This document shows, piece by piece, positions 42,593-53,143 of a DNA stretch of 64,000 nt. The stretch spans positions 1-64,000 of the forward strand of contig JAKAZU010000002.1 in assembly GCA_021826525.1 (NCBI GenBank), given 5' to 3'. The DNA is from Thermoplasmata archaeon. Lineage in GTDB: Archaea; Thermoplasmatota; Thermoplasmata; UBA184. The notes under the pieces were generated by a model that was not told the DNA's origin, did no database searches, and saw nothing but the letters and a program-made list of their open reading frames with translations. Made by a program: the position numbers and the translations under genes. Numbering within the stretch: the stretch's first letter is position 1; each line of letters starts with the position of its first letter.

Positions 42593-43185
42593 GCGGACCG
42601 CCGGGCGACCCGCGCGCGCTGCAGGAATGCGCGGTGCACTCGGGGGTCGTCCGTGAGCTCGGGGTGGAACGTCAAGCCCCAGGTGTTTCCCGCGCGCACC
42701 CCCGCCACCTCGCTTCCCCGCCAGGCGAACGGCTCGGCCCCGGGCCCCACGAGGAGGATGCGGGGGGACCGGATGAATACACCGGGAAACGGGCCGCCAC
42801 GGAGCCCCTCCACGCGCACCGGTGCCTCGAACGATTCGCGCTGCCGCCCGAAGTCGTTGCGACGGACCCGGACATCGAGGATCCCGAGCGGGCGCGGGTC
42901 CCGACCCTCGGCGCTCACCTCGAGGTCTCGGGAGAGAAGAATCAGGCCGGCGCAGGTCGCCAGGGTGGGGATCCCCGAGCGGATCGCGGTCGTGAGGGGC
43001 TCCCGCAGGCCCGAGCGATCGATCAGGTCCGATATCGTGGTGGACTCGCCGCCCGGCAGGAGCAGAGCGGAGAGTCCCTCGAGGTCCGACGGACCGCGGA
43101 CCGGTCGAACCTGCGCGCCCAGGCGAGCGATGGCCCGGGTCTGCTCCGGTACGTCCCCTTGCAAGGCGAGCACGCCGACGATCAT
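42589..43185 (-). CDS. pdxT: Pyridoxal 5'-phosphate synthase glutaminase subunit
   Basis: 198 aa from ATG 43185: 'MIVGVLALQGDVPEQTRAI', 'LLLPGGESTTISDLI', nucleophile in 'PTLATCAGLILLS', and 'GLTFHPELTDD' with the His-Glu pair. PdxT releases ammonia from glutamine for PdxS in DXP-independent vitamin B6 synthesis; no pdxS is in the window. It starts 7 bases after the HMG-CoA reductase stop, as the third gene of the grpE-hmgA-pdxT unit. Confidence 0.95.
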   Translation of the reverse strand: MIVGVLALQGDVPEQTRAIARLGAQVRPVRGPSDLEGLSALLLPGGESTTISDLIDRSGLREPLTTAIRSGIPTLATCAGLILLSRDLEVSAEGRDPRPLGILDVRVRRNDFGRQRESFEAPVRVEGLRGGPFPGVFIRSPRILLVGPGAEPFAWRGSEVAGVRAGNTWGLTFHPELTDDPRVHRAFLQRARVARRSA

Positions 43186-43192
43186 CCAGCGC

Positions 43193-44491
43193 CTACGGGT
43201 GGCGTAGCTCGTCCAGTATCGCCTTGGCGCGGTCGAAGCGCACGGCCCGCTCCCGCACGAGCCGTTCCGCGACGCGGTCGATCTCATCGGGCCGGGCGCC
43301 GGCACTCACCGCGAGATTGCGCGCGTGCAACTCCATGTGACCTCGCTGGATTCCTTCGGTAGCGAGGGCGCGCAGAGCGCCGAAGTTCTGGGCCAGTCCG
43401 ACCGAGGCGATGATCTCGCCCAGCTCCCGAGCCGACTTCACCCCGAGCAGCTTCACGTTCGCCTTCGCGGTCGGATGGACCGCCGTAGCCCCTCCCACGA
43501 GCCCGACCGGCATCGGTACCTCGATCGATCCCACGAGGTCGCCGTTCGCGTCCTTTTCGTAGGCGGTCAGCGGACGGATCACATGCCCGGGAGCCGCGGT
43601 CCACGCGGCGAAGCTGTGCGCCCCCGCCTCGATGGCCCGGAAATCGTTACCGGTCGCGATGACAACGGCCGAGATCCCGTTCATGATCCCCTTGTTGTGC
43701 GTCGCGCAACGGAACGGATCGGCAACGGCGAAGGCGTATGCCTCCAGGATCGCGTCGACCACTTGGGGACCCGTGGCGTTCTCCGTGGCGAGCGCGGCGG
43801 CGGGGAACGTCGCCCGGGCGCGTACGACCCGGTGGATCGCGAGGTTCGAGATGATCCTCAGCCGGAACCGGCCGCCGGCGATGCGCGCCAGCTCGGGACC
43901 GAGGGCCTCGCACATCGTGTTGACGGCGTTCATCCCGCCGGCATCCCGCGCATCGACCAGCAGGTGGACGACGACCATCGGCCCGCGCGGGCTCTCGAGG
44001 AGGCGGACCTCGAGGTCCTTCGCGCCGCCTCCGAACTTCACGAGCACGGGGTCGAGCGCGTTGGCGGCGTCGAGCAGGCGCTCGCGTTCCGCGAGGATCC
44101 GGTGACGGGCCGCCGCCGGGTCGGGCACCTCGAGGAGCTGGACCTGCCCGATCATGACCGGGGGCGAAGAGCTGGCGAAAAACCCTCCGGACGACCTCGC
44201 TCCCTTGGCAGAGTTCGATGCGGCGGCGACCACGCTCGGTTCCTCGAGCGCCATCGGGACCAAGCGATCGACCCCATTGACGCGGAAGTGCGTCGCGACG
44301 CCCAGCGGAAGGGGGAAGACGCCGATCACGTTCTCGATCATCCGGTCGATCGTGGCCGGATCGATCCCCGGGGGGAACTCGTAGGCCGCCATCTCCGCGT
44401 CCGAAAGGCCCCCCCATTCCCGGATCGCTTCCCTCCGTTCGGCGATCGATCGACGGTAGAACCCCGAGATCTCGCTCGACCGCTCGCTCAT
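43193..44491 (-). CDS. hmgA: Hydroxymethylglutaryl-CoA reductase (class II)
   Basis: 432 aa from ATG 44491. Class II features: 'IDRMIENVIGVFPLPLGVAT' (catalytic Glu), 'EEPSVVAAASNSAKG', 'RDAGGMNAVNTMCE', 'FRCATHNKGIMNG' (catalytic Lys), 'VVIATGNDFRAI' (Asp), 'GHMELHARNLA' (His). It reduces HMG-CoA to mevalonate for isoprenoid lipids. Class II enzymes are typical of Thermoplasmata and of bacteria. Its ATG overlaps the grpE stop by 4 bases. Confidence 0.96.
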   Translation of the reverse strand: MSERSSEISGFYRRSIAERREAIREWGGLSDAEMAAYEFPPGIDPATIDRMIENVIGVFPLPLGVATHFRVNGVDRLVPMALEEPSVVAAASNSAKGARSSGGFFASSSPPVMIGQVQLLEVPDPAAARHRILAERERLLDAANALDPVLVKFGGGAKDLEVRLLESPRGPMVVVHLLVDARDAGGMNAVNTMCEALGPELARIAGGRFRLRIISNLAIHRVVRARATFPAAALATENATGPQVVDAILEAYAFAVADPFRCATHNKGIMNGISAVVIATGNDFRAIEAGAHSFAAWTAAPGHVIRPLTAYEKDANGDLVGSIEVPMPVGLVGGATAVHPTAKANVKLLGVKSARELGEIIASVGLAQNFGALRALATEGIQRGHMELHARNLAVSAGARPDEIDRVAERLVRERAVRFDRAKAILDELRHP

Positions 44492-45051
44492 GGGGATGCC
44501 TCCCGGGACGCCTTCGGCGTCGACGACTCCGGGCCGCTCGCCGTCGATCGGGCCACGACGATCTTCGCGGGCCGTATGAGCCCGCCCGGGAAACGGTAGC
44601 CCTGCTGGACGATCTCGACCACCGTTCCGTCGGGGTGCTCGGGATCCGCGGAGGTCTCCGCGACCGCCTCCTCCTCTTCCGGGGCGAACGGGGCGCCGAT
44701 CACAGCGACCGGGGTGACGCCTTCCCGCTGAAAGAACCTGCGCCACTCCTGTTCGATCAGGTCGAACCCCTTGCCGATCGCCGCGTCCGCGCGCTCTCCC
44801 GCCTTACGGGCGTGCCCGAACGCCTCGTAGATCGGGATCAGCTCTCGCAGGACCGCGGCGAGAGCCTGACGGGAGATCATTTCCCGTTCCCGCTCGATGC
44901 GACGCCGGAAGTTCTCGAAATCGGCGAGGAGGTACTTGTAGCGGGTCGCCCAATCTTCGCCCGCCGAAGCATTCTCCGGCTCCGGGGCAGCGGTACCGCC
45001 GGTCGACGCATCCGCCGGAAGGGGTGCGGGAGCCTCTCCTTCTCCGGGCAT
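44488..45051 (-). CDS. grpE: GrpE nucleotide-exchange factor
   Basis: 187 aa from ATG 45051: an acidic, Ala/Pro-rich N-terminus, long helix 'DWATRYKYLLADFENFRRRI' with 'EREREMISRQALAAVLREL', and beta domain 'EGVTPVAVIGAPFAPEEEEA', 'VVEIVQQGYRFPGGLIRPAK'. GrpE exchanges ADP on DnaK; dnaK and dnaJ are not in the window. It leads an operon with HMG-CoA reductase and pdxT, an odd association. The 15-residue Ser/Ala tail after 'VVAR' is not conserved. Confidence 0.93.
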   Translation of the reverse strand: MPGEGEAPAPLPADASTGGTAAPEPENASAGEDWATRYKYLLADFENFRRRIEREREMISRQALAAVLRELIPIYEAFGHARKAGERADAAIGKGFDLIEQEWRRFFQREGVTPVAVIGAPFAPEEEEAVAETSADPEHPDGTVVEIVQQGYRFPGGLIRPAKIVVARSTASGPESSTPKASREASP

Positions 45052-45224
45052 CGTTTCCCGCCCACCGTCGTACGCTAATAGCGATTTGTCGGGCGCTCGC
45101 TTGGTATCGTCAATTGTCGAAATGGCTCGGCGCGCTCCCGCGGCGGCGAGATGGGGGGTCTGAGTCCGAACCCCCTGGTCGAAATCCTCAGAAAGGCGTT
45201 GATCGTTGGCCCGCCAGGGGACGC

Positions 45225-45509
45225 ATGAAGTTCCACCTCTCCGCCCGGGTGAGCAGCGACCGACCGGAAGCCATCGAGCCGGTACTGCGCCAGCGGATCC
45301 CCAGCGGGACCGTGCGCCGTGAGGGCACGGAGTTCGTGGTCGACTCCTCGTGGGAAGGGGCGAGCACGAAGGAGCTGAACCGAACCTTGCTTTCGGAGCT
45401 ACGACGGGCCGAGAAGCGCACCCGGCTGCGCGCGGAATGGACCTCTCCCGATGGAACGGTCGAACGGTACTTCGACTACGTTCGGACGCAGGTACGCCCC
45501 CCCGGGTAG
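45225..45509 (+). CDS. Uncharacterised 94-aa protein
   Basis: From ATG 45225: 'MKFHLSARVSSDRPEAIEPV', 'GTVRREGTEFVVDSSWEGAS', 'RAEKRTRLRAEWTSPDGTVE'. Alternating beta strands and one helix suggest a small alpha/beta fold of about the size of archaeal KEOPS or RNA-binding subunits, but no family is recognised. It lies divergent from grpE and 163 bases before gyrB. Base composition and single-domain look support a real gene. Confidence 0.65.
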   Translation: MKFHLSARVSSDRPEAIEPVLRQRIPSGTVRREGTEFVVDSSWEGASTKELNRTLLSELRRAEKRTRLRAEWTSPDGTVERYFDYVRTQVRPPG

Positions 45510-45607
45510 CCGCATGCTCCGGCCCCAAAAGGGCTCGAATGGTCCAGGATTTAACGGGTCCGGAGGGCCTCGTTTTCCGGGTCGAAAATGGCCCTCGTTT
45601 CCGCCGC

Positions 45608-45620
45608 GCACATACTGTTA
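45608..45620 (+). promoter_or_regulatory. TATA box upstream of gyrB
   Basis: GCACATACTGTTATAACGC spans the box; TTATAA (45617-45622) is the clearest TATA element in this neighbourhood, about 55 bases before the gyrB ATG, leaving a short leader. Confidence 0.5.
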
Positions 45621-45642
45621 TAACGCATGTCCGGCTCGTTGA

Positions 45643-47589
<1,947 letters not shown>

Positions 47590-47696
47590 CGAGGGGGAAG
47601 TTCGGTGTCGAGCCCCGCATTCGGCGGAGCCGCGGTCGTCCGCGCCCATCGGGGTCCCGTAGGCCCGCCGACCCACGCTTTCGGAGGAGGCGCCGC

Positions 47697-49019
47697 GTGA
47701 GCGATCGCTCGGAGTCGTACTGGTTCGAGAACGCTCTGATCGTCACGCAGGACGACGAGCGCCGCGTGTTCCGCGGCAACGTTCGCATCGAGGCCGGACG
47801 GTTCACCCACGTGGGCCCCGAGGCGCCGCGCGAGGGCGCGGTCAAGATCGACGCCACGCGATACGCGGTCGTCCCGGGGTTTATCAACACGCACGGTCAC
47901 GTGGCGATGGCGCCGCTGCGCGGCATCGCGGACGACCGTGACCTCGCCGGTTTCCTGGAGACGCTCTTCGCCGTCGACGCGCACCGGACCGAGTCGGACG
48001 TCGAGGCCGGAGCCGCGCTGGGAGTGATCGAGATGCTCCTGAGCGGCACCACCTCGTTCCTCGACCTCTACTACGCCGAGGACGCGGTCGCCCGGGCCGT
48101 CAAGCGCTGGGGGATCCGCGGATTCCTCGGTTGGGCCGTGCTCGATCCCGAGCTCACGACGCAGACCGGCGTCCCGCTCGATAACGCGCGCCGGTTCATC
48201 TCCCGGTGGAAGAACGATCCGCTCGTCACCCCGCTCGTCGCCCCCCAAGGGGTCTACGTCTGCGGAAAGGAGACGTGGCTCGCGTCGCGCGCTCTCGCCG
48301 AGGAAGCGGGAACGCTCTGTCACTACCACTTGGCCGAGACCCGAAAGGAGGTCCGCGATCACGAGGCGAAGACGGGCCGTCGGCCCGCCGCATGGCTCGA
48401 GGAGATCGGGTTCCTCGGCCCCCGCCAGATCGCGGCGCATGCGGTGTGGCTCACCGGCCACGAGATCGGGCTCCTCGGGCGTCACCGCCTCGGCATCTCC
48501 CATTGCGCGTGCTCGAACCTCAAGCTCGCGTCCGGCGGCGTGGCCCCGGTCGTGGAGCTCGCCGAGGCCGGCGCCGTCATCGGCCTCGGGACCGATTCGG
48601 CCGCCTCCAACAATTCGCTGAGCATGCTCCGCGAGATGCACGTCGCCGGCCTCGTCCAGAAGAACCAGCGCTGGGACGCCGCCCAACTCCCCGCCCAGCG
48701 TCTCCTCGACATGGTGACGCGCGAGGGGGCGCGAGCGCTCGGCCGCGGAGGGGACCTCGGTTCGATCGAGCCGGGCAAGCGCGCCGACTTCTCGCTCGTG
48801 GCCCTCGACCACCCGTCCGTGCAGCCGGCGGGCCCGGAGACGATCGTCTCCCATCTCGCCTACTCCGCGTGGGAAGAGGCGATCGACTCCGTGTACGTGG
48901 ACGGCGACCTCGTGATCACCCATCGTCAGCTCCCGAAGGGCGGATGGAGAGAGGTGCGCGAGGCGGCGACCCAGGCTGCGATCCACCTGTGGTCTCACCG
49001 GCCGAGCCCGCCCTCCTGA
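47697..49019 (+). CDS. MTA/SAH-type deaminase (amidohydrolase)
   Basis: 440 aa from GTG 47697. Amidohydrolase metal site: 'PGFINTHGHVAMAPLRGI' (HxH), 'GTTSFLDLYY', 'CHYHLAETRKEV' (His), 'IAAHAVWLTGHEI' (His), 'GLGTDSAASNNSLSMLREM' (Asp), 'GSIEPGKRADFSLV'. This is the 5-methylthioadenosine/S-adenosylhomocysteine/5'-deoxyadenosine deaminase group, which salvages the by-products of SAM enzymes. The 3' end overlaps the convergent lipoate-ligase-like gene by 25 bases. Confidence 0.92.
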   Translation: MSDRSESYWFENALIVTQDDERRVFRGNVRIEAGRFTHVGPEAPREGAVKIDATRYAVVPGFINTHGHVAMAPLRGIADDRDLAGFLETLFAVDAHRTESDVEAGAALGVIEMLLSGTTSFLDLYYAEDAVARAVKRWGIRGFLGWAVLDPELTTQTGVPLDNARRFISRWKNDPLVTPLVAPQGVYVCGKETWLASRALAEEAGTLCHYHLAETRKEVRDHEAKTGRRPAAWLEEIGFLGPRQIAAHAVWLTGHEIGLLGRHRLGISHCACSNLKLASGGVAPVVELAEAGAVIGLGTDSAASNNSLSMLREMHVAGLVQKNQRWDAAQLPAQRLLDMVTREGARALGRGGDLGSIEPGKRADFSLVALDHPSVQPAGPETIVSHLAYSAWEEAIDSVYVDGDLVITHRQLPKGGWREVREAATQAAIHLWSHRPSPPS

Positions 49020-49678
49020 CGCTCGAGCGCGAGCGAATCGAGGATCCGCTCGCGTAGCTCGGCCGCCAGCTCCTCGGCCGGAGCGTCGATGCCCAGATCG
49101 TCGGTCCCGGCGAGACCCTCCAACTCCTCGTCCCCGAGACCAAAGAGGGCGGCATGGGCGGTCCGGTCCACGGTGCGCGGCAGTACCCCATGGTGGAGAA
49201 GGGCCCGACCGGTGAGGTGTTGGGCCGCTCCTCCCACCACGCGCCCGTGGACGGTCAAGGATCGGCCCCGGTAGCCCAGGAAGCAGCAGGACTCGGAGCG
49301 GCCGGGCGAAGGGACCCACGCGGCAGGGATCCCCCGGGAGCGGTAGAGCTCCGCCGCTCCGCGGCCGAGTCGTGCGTACTCGGCCGAGAGATCCGGGCCC
49401 CGGAGGCGATCGTCTCGAGGGAGGACTACCGCCCACGCGACATCCCCGGGAGCGTGGAGAACCCCCGTTCCCCCGCTCGAGCGTCGGACTACGGGCACCC
49501 CGAGCGCCTGAGCCTTCTCGAGAACGGGGTCGTTGGGTCGAACCCCGACCCCAACGCTCAGCGCACGATCGGCGAGCACCGAGGTCCGGATCGCCATCAC
49601 GCCCGCGTGCAGCCGCTCGAGATCGGCCGTCTCGTTCTCGAGCGCGCTCACGTAAAGGGGGGACGCGGCCCGCGCCAT
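48995..49678 (-). CDS. Lipoate-protein ligase A-like (BPL/LplA/LipB fold)
   Basis: 227 aa from ATG 49678: 'VPVVRRSSGGTGVLHAPGDV' (RRxxGGxxVxH substrate loop), 'CCFLGYRGRSLTVHGRVVGG' (a conserved Lys position is replaced: 'GRVVGGAAQ', whereas LplA has GKKI.G.A), 'LLHHGVLPRT'. The family attaches or transfers lipoate/octanoate to E2 and GcvH domains. With the loop lysine not evident, activity is uncertain. The frame upstream of 49678 overlaps the thioredoxin gene and is ignored. Confidence 0.75.
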   Translation of the reverse strand: MARAASPLYVSALENETADLERLHAGVMAIRTSVLADRALSVGVGVRPNDPVLEKAQALGVPVVRRSSGGTGVLHAPGDVAWAVVLPRDDRLRGPDLSAEYARLGRGAAELYRSRGIPAAWVPSPGRSESCCFLGYRGRSLTVHGRVVGGAAQHLTGRALLHHGVLPRTVDRTAHAALFGLGDEELEGLAGTDDLGIDAPAEELAAELRERILDSLALERQEGGLGR

Positions 49679-49730
49679 CGGCCGCCGGCATCCGGTCAAG
49701 CCATATGACGCCCCGCCGGATCGGAGTGCC

Positions 49731-50282
49731 ATGGCCGAGATCGCAGCATTCCGCCGGAACCCGGGATTTGTCGCGCCGTCCTTCTCCCTCCCGGGCACCG
49801 ATGGGAAGGTCCATCGTCTCGAGGAGTTCGCGGATCGTCCGTTCCTGCTGGTCACCTTCTGGTGCAACCACTGCCCCTACGTGCGGGCCTGGGAGGGACG
49901 CATGATCGACATCGGCCGCCGGTACGGACCCCGGGGCGTCGGGATCGTGCTGATCAATTCGAACGACATCTCCGAGTACCCGCAGGACCGCCCCGAGGAG
50001 ATGGCGCGACGGGCGAAGGAGAAAGATTACCCGTTCCCGTATCTCTTTGACGAGCGCCAAGAGGTCGCGCGCGCCTACGGCGCGGAGGTCACCCCGCACC
50101 CGATGCTCTTTGGCCCGGATCGTCGCCTCCTCTTCCAGGGCCGGATCGACGACGATCACGAGCATCCCGAGCGCGTGAGGCGTCGCTATCTCGCGGAGGC
50201 GCTCGATCGAGCCCTCGCCCACCAGCCGATCCCCGAACCGACCGTCCCGGTCCGGGGCTGCTCGATCAAATGGAAGGCGTAG
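49731..50282 (+). CDS. Thioredoxin-fold peroxiredoxin/TlpA-like protein
   Basis: A 183-aa protein: 'APSFSLPGTDGKVHRLEEFA', active site 'LLVTFWCNHCPYVRAWEGR' (CxxC), 'GVGIVLINSNDISEYPQDRP', 'TPHPMLFGPDRRLLFQGRID'. This belongs to the AhpC/TSA-thioredoxin group in which CNHCPY is typical. Thiol-disulfide exchange is expected; no signal peptide, so cytoplasmic. A TATA-like CCATATGACG lies about 25 bases before the ATG. The 3' end overlaps nop5 by 17 bases. Confidence 0.9.
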   Translation: MAEIAAFRRNPGFVAPSFSLPGTDGKVHRLEEFADRPFLLVTFWCNHCPYVRAWEGRMIDIGRRYGPRGVGIVLINSNDISEYPQDRPEEMARRAKEKDYPFPYLFDERQEVARAYGAEVTPHPMLFGPDRRLLFQGRIDDDHEHPERVRRRYLAEALDRALAHQPIPEPTVPVRGCSIKWKA

Positions 50283-51291
50283 GCCGGCGCCGTCGGTTCC
50301 CGCTTCGGGGAGGATGGGCCAGGACCGCCTTCGCGCGCGCCTCGAACTGGGCGGCGAGCGTAGGGTTGACGGGTCGACCGGCCCGGTCGAGCCGCGCAGC
50401 GATCGAGACCTTGCCCGCCAGGGCGCGCGCGAGCCGCCCTCGCGCGGCGCGGGAGTTCGACTGGATCCTCGGGTGGAGGAACAGCAGACCGTGTCGCGGC
50501 GGCGGTGCACGTCCCCGAAGGTGCTCGAAGAACGCCTTCTCCGCCCCCAGGACCTGGACCGTGCTCGCGGGCAGGCGGCTCAATCGATCGAGCCCCCCGG
50601 CGGCGGCCACCATCTGGGCCGCGAGCTCGGGACCGAGCAGGGCGCTCAGGTTCGGGGTACGCTGGGGAGAGCTCTCCTGGATGGCCCGGTCGATCGACGC
50701 GCGGCTCTCCTGGAGCGCTCGGTAGCTGCGAGCGAGACCGCGACGGGCCTCCGCGAGCGCCGGGGGCGGGGTGGTCTTCGCCTCTCCCTCTCCCGGCTCG
50801 AGCAGAACGCGTGCGGCACCGGCCGCATCCCCCGGATCGAGTTCGGGACGATCGCGGGCGGCCCAGCTCCCGACCCGCTCTCCCAGCAGGTTGATCGCGC
50901 GGTCGAGGTCGCGCATCGCGCGCACCGCTTCCTCGACATGGATCGACGGGTCCCAGCTCGCGTCCAGCGCCGCGTCCGCCCGCTCGAGCATCGCCCCGCG
51001 CAGCGCGGCTCCCGCCGCCGGGTCGGGGGGAGGGAGCGCGAACGCGCCCATCGATCCGGGCGCGAACCGGACGCCGTGCGCGGCGATCCTGCGGTCCGCG
51101 GTCACGAACTGCTCCCGCGGATGCATCGAGAGCACTCGTTCGTCCTCGGCCGTTAGCCGGCCCTCGCGTCGTAGCTCGGACCGGGCCCGAAGCTCCGTCG
51201 CAGCGACGGGAGCGTCGGCGCGGTCCACCAGACGGCCGCTCTCGTCGATCGCGAACGTCCCATGCCAACGGCTTACGATCTCGAGCGTCAT
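50266..51291 (-). CDS. nop5: Nop5 (NOP56/58) C/D sRNP core protein
   Basis: A 341-aa protein. The C-terminal Nop domain is clear: 'PNLSALLGPELAAQMVAAAG', 'RLPASTVQVLGAEKAFFEHL', 'PRHGLLFLHPRIQSNSRAAR', 'GKVSIAARLDRAG'. A coiled-coil region (about 110-215) precedes it. Nop5 bridges L7Ae and fibrillarin in archaeal 2'-O-methylation sRNPs. Fibrillarin, often next door, is absent here; the upstream partner is a short unknown gene overlapping by 4 bases. Confidence 0.95.
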   Translation of the reverse strand: MTLEIVSRWHGTFAIDESGRLVDRADAPVAATELRARSELRREGRLTAEDERVLSMHPREQFVTADRRIAAHGVRFAPGSMGAFALPPPDPAAGAALRGAMLERADAALDASWDPSIHVEEAVRAMRDLDRAINLLGERVGSWAARDRPELDPGDAAGAARVLLEPGEGEAKTTPPPALAEARRGLARSYRALQESRASIDRAIQESSPQRTPNLSALLGPELAAQMVAAAGGLDRLSRLPASTVQVLGAEKAFFEHLRGRAPPPRHGLLFLHPRIQSNSRAARGRLARALAGKVSIAARLDRAGRPVNPTLAAQFEARAKAVLAHPPRSGNRRRRPTPSI

Positions 51292-51746
51292 CCGGTGTTC
51301 CGACCTCCCTCAACGGAGCCCCTCTCGCCCGCCGGGTACGAAGCGCTCCCCAGACCAAGGAACGCGATGGTCTCCGCGGCCTCCTCCGACCCCGCCGGGC
51401 CCGTCGAGACCCGCTTCTCTCGTTGCGGGCGCCCCTCGGGCCAGTCGTTCGCAACGACCGTGATAGGGATGAATCCGGGGACGACGACGTACAGCGCTCT
51501 GCGACCCGCGCGATCGCAGCGGAAACGGCGGGACTCGAAGACTGCCCAGACGGGTCGAACGACGCGGTGCGACGGGAACGGCAGTTGGGTTAGCCCGGCC
51601 GGAGCCAGAACGTCCATAGGACCCGGGCGTTCGAAATCGCCATCCAGGGCCTCCGGACGGAGATTCCGCGGGGAGCCGGGCGTCCTGGGCCAGTGGGCAG
51701 TCGCTGCCGCGATCCCGGGCGAAGTTCGGGTGAGGAGGTCCGGCAC
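51288..51746 (-). CDS. Uncharacterised 152-aa protein upstream of nop5
   Basis: From ATG 51746 (ATG 51617 also in frame). The stop overlaps the nop5 start (ATGA), so the two are probably coupled. The centre 'LPFPSHRVVRPVWAVFESRR' and 'ALYVVVPGFIPITVVANDWP' reads as a small beta-rich domain; both ends are Pro/Gly/Arg-rich. Not recognised. The coupling is the best evidence that this strand, rather than the opposite frame, is real. Confidence 0.5.
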   Translation of the reverse strand: MPDLLTRTSPGIAAATAHWPRTPGSPRNLRPEALDGDFERPGPMDVLAPAGLTQLPFPSHRVVRPVWAVFESRRFRCDRAGRRALYVVVPGFIPITVVANDWPEGRPQREKRVSTGPAGSEEAAETIAFLGLGSASYPAGERGSVEGGRNTG

Positions 51747-51795
51747 GACCCAGGTAGGGGATGCGGCAGGTTAGCCTTGCCGTTCCTGCCGGGCG

Positions 51796-51806
51796 CGATT
51801 AATATC
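51796..51806 (+). promoter_or_regulatory. TATA box for the crotonase gene
   Basis: CGATTAATATC centred about 25 bases before ATG 51826, supporting that ATG over 51814. Confidence 0.5.
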
Positions 51807-51825
51807 GGACGACATGTCCCGGGTC

Positions 51826-52719
51826 ATGTCCGGCACTCCCGAGCTCGACCTCGTTCGCTACGACCGCTCTGGCCCGATCGTTACCCTCACGCTGAACGCT
51901 CCACCGGTCAACGTTCTGAGCCGGGTCGTGCTCGACGCGCTGTCGGCCCGGCTCTGCGAGGCGGCCGCGGACCTGGAGGCGCGGGTCGTCCTCCTCACGA
52001 GCGGACTGGATCGAGCCTTCGCCGCGGGGGCGAACATCCGCGAGATGGCGTCGATGGGCCCGTCCGAGGCCCGCGAACACGGCGGGAGGGGTCAGTCGCT
52101 CACTCGCCAGATCGAACTCCTCCCCCTTCCGGTCATCGCGGCGGTGAACGGGGTCTGTCTCGGCGGCGGATGCGAGATCGCCCTGGCATGCGACTTCATC
52201 GTGGCCAGTGAGGAGGCGACGTTCGGCCAGCCCGAGATTCTCCTCGGCGTCATGCCCGGATGGGGAGGTACCCGCCGCCTTCCGCGGCGTATCGGCCCGG
52301 CGCGGGCCCGGCACTGGATCTACACCGGCCGGTCCGTTCCGGCGCGCGAGGCCGAAGCCCAGGGGTTGGTGTTTCGGGTCGTTCCTCGATCGGAGCTCCT
52401 GCCGGCCGCGCGCGCTCTCGCCGAAGAGCTCGCCACCAAGCCTCCGGTCGCGCTCGCGGCGGCGAAGTATTCGGTCCTCACCTCGCTCGATCCGGGGATC
52501 GACCCCGGGCTCGCCTACGAGCTCGATCTCTGGGCGCGCCTGTTCGGGACGACGGACCAGAAGCAGGGAATGGAGGCTTTCCTCGGGAAGCGCTCCTACC
52601 TCGTGGGTCCTCGGGCCGAGTGGGACCGGGCATCGAAGGGCTTTCCGTGGACCGCGGGATCGAAGGACCCCTATAGCGAGCCGCGGTCCCACCGGAGGAG
52701 CGGAAAGCGGAAGAACTGA
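51826..52719 (+). CDS. Enoyl-CoA hydratase/isomerase (crotonase)
   Basis: 297 aa from ATG 51826, favoured by the TATA spacing (ATG 51814 in frame). 'AFAAGANIREMASMG' (oxyanion hole), 'GGGCEIALACDFIVASEEAT' (first catalytic Glu), 'FGQPEILLGVMPGWGGTRRL' (second catalytic Glu), 'ELDLWARLFGTTDQKQGMEA'. Both acid residues of true enoyl-CoA hydratases are present, so beta-oxidation-type hydration is likely. The last 30 residues are a basic extension. Confidence 0.93.
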   Translation: MSGTPELDLVRYDRSGPIVTLTLNAPPVNVLSRVVLDALSARLCEAAADLEARVVLLTSGLDRAFAAGANIREMASMGPSEAREHGGRGQSLTRQIELLPLPVIAAVNGVCLGGGCEIALACDFIVASEEATFGQPEILLGVMPGWGGTRRLPRRIGPARARHWIYTGRSVPAREAEAQGLVFRVVPRSELLPAARALAEELATKPPVALAAAKYSVLTSLDPGIDPGLAYELDLWARLFGTTDQKQGMEAFLGKRSYLVGPRAEWDRASKGFPWTAGSKDPYSEPRSHRRSGKRKN

Positions 52720-52741
52720 CGCCCCTCGCCCCCGTCCGAAT

Positions 52742-52814
52742 GCCGCGGTGGCTCAGCTGGTAGAGCGGCTCCTTGGTAAGGAGCAGGTCGAGGGTTCAAA
52801 CCCCTCCCGCGGCT
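52742..52814 (+). tRNA. tRNA-Thr (anticodon GGT)
   Basis: 73-nt cloverleaf: acceptor GCCGCGG/CCGCGGC, D-loop AGCTGGTAGAGC, anticodon stem GCTCC/GGAGC with loop TTGGTAA, T-arm GAGGG-TTCAAAC-CCCTC, discriminator T, no CCA. An integrase-like remnant begins shortly downstream of its 3' end. Confidence 0.95.
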
Positions 52815-52879
52815 CTCCCCCTAGGGTTCATGCCCGTCTGATTGCCTTCCGTCGATCGGGAGCCCCGCCCGAATCGGCC

Positions 52880-53116
52880 GCGTCGCCCCGCCCCCCCGGC
52901 TCGACATCCACGGCACCGCTTCGAAGATCGCCCGGGCGAAGGAGCGGCTCCGCTCCACCGAGGATGAGATCCCGCGGGAGGTGGCAGTGGCCATCCTCGA
53001 GTTCGAGATGTCGGGACGGGAGCGTCCGTCCGCCGGTGCGAACTCCCGCTGCATCATTCGCGGGGCGTCGGACCCCATGACCGATACGGCCTCGATCATC
53101 CAGGCAAGAAATAATT
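52880..53116 (+). pseudogene. Integrase N-terminal remnant (int(N)-like)
   Basis: A plus-strand frame ending at TAA 53116 reads '...RLDIHGTASKIARAKERLR' and 'STEDEIPREVAVAILEFEMS', resembling the SAM-like N-terminal domain of archaeal tyrosine integrases (helix, acidic turn, 'xxAILxFxxx'). No catalytic domain follows and no start codon is clear. Placement about 65 bases after a tRNA 3' end fits an SSV-type split integrase left after integration. Similarity was judged by eye. Confidence 0.4.
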
Positions 53117-53119
53117 AAA
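53108..53119 (+). promoter_or_regulatory. TATA box for the AbiEi/AbiEii-type pair
   Basis: AATAATTAAATA is the strongest AT-rich box in the region, centred about 30 bases before ATG 53144; the upstream ATG 53123 would be too close. Confidence 0.55.
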
Positions 53120-53143
53120 TATATGTTCCGCCATTGTGGGACT

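Noticed and set aside
51262..51774. 170-aa plus-strand frame opposite the gene upstream of nop5
   Set aside because: The minus-strand frame has an ATGA junction with nop5; the plus frame has no domain and runs across the nop5 start.
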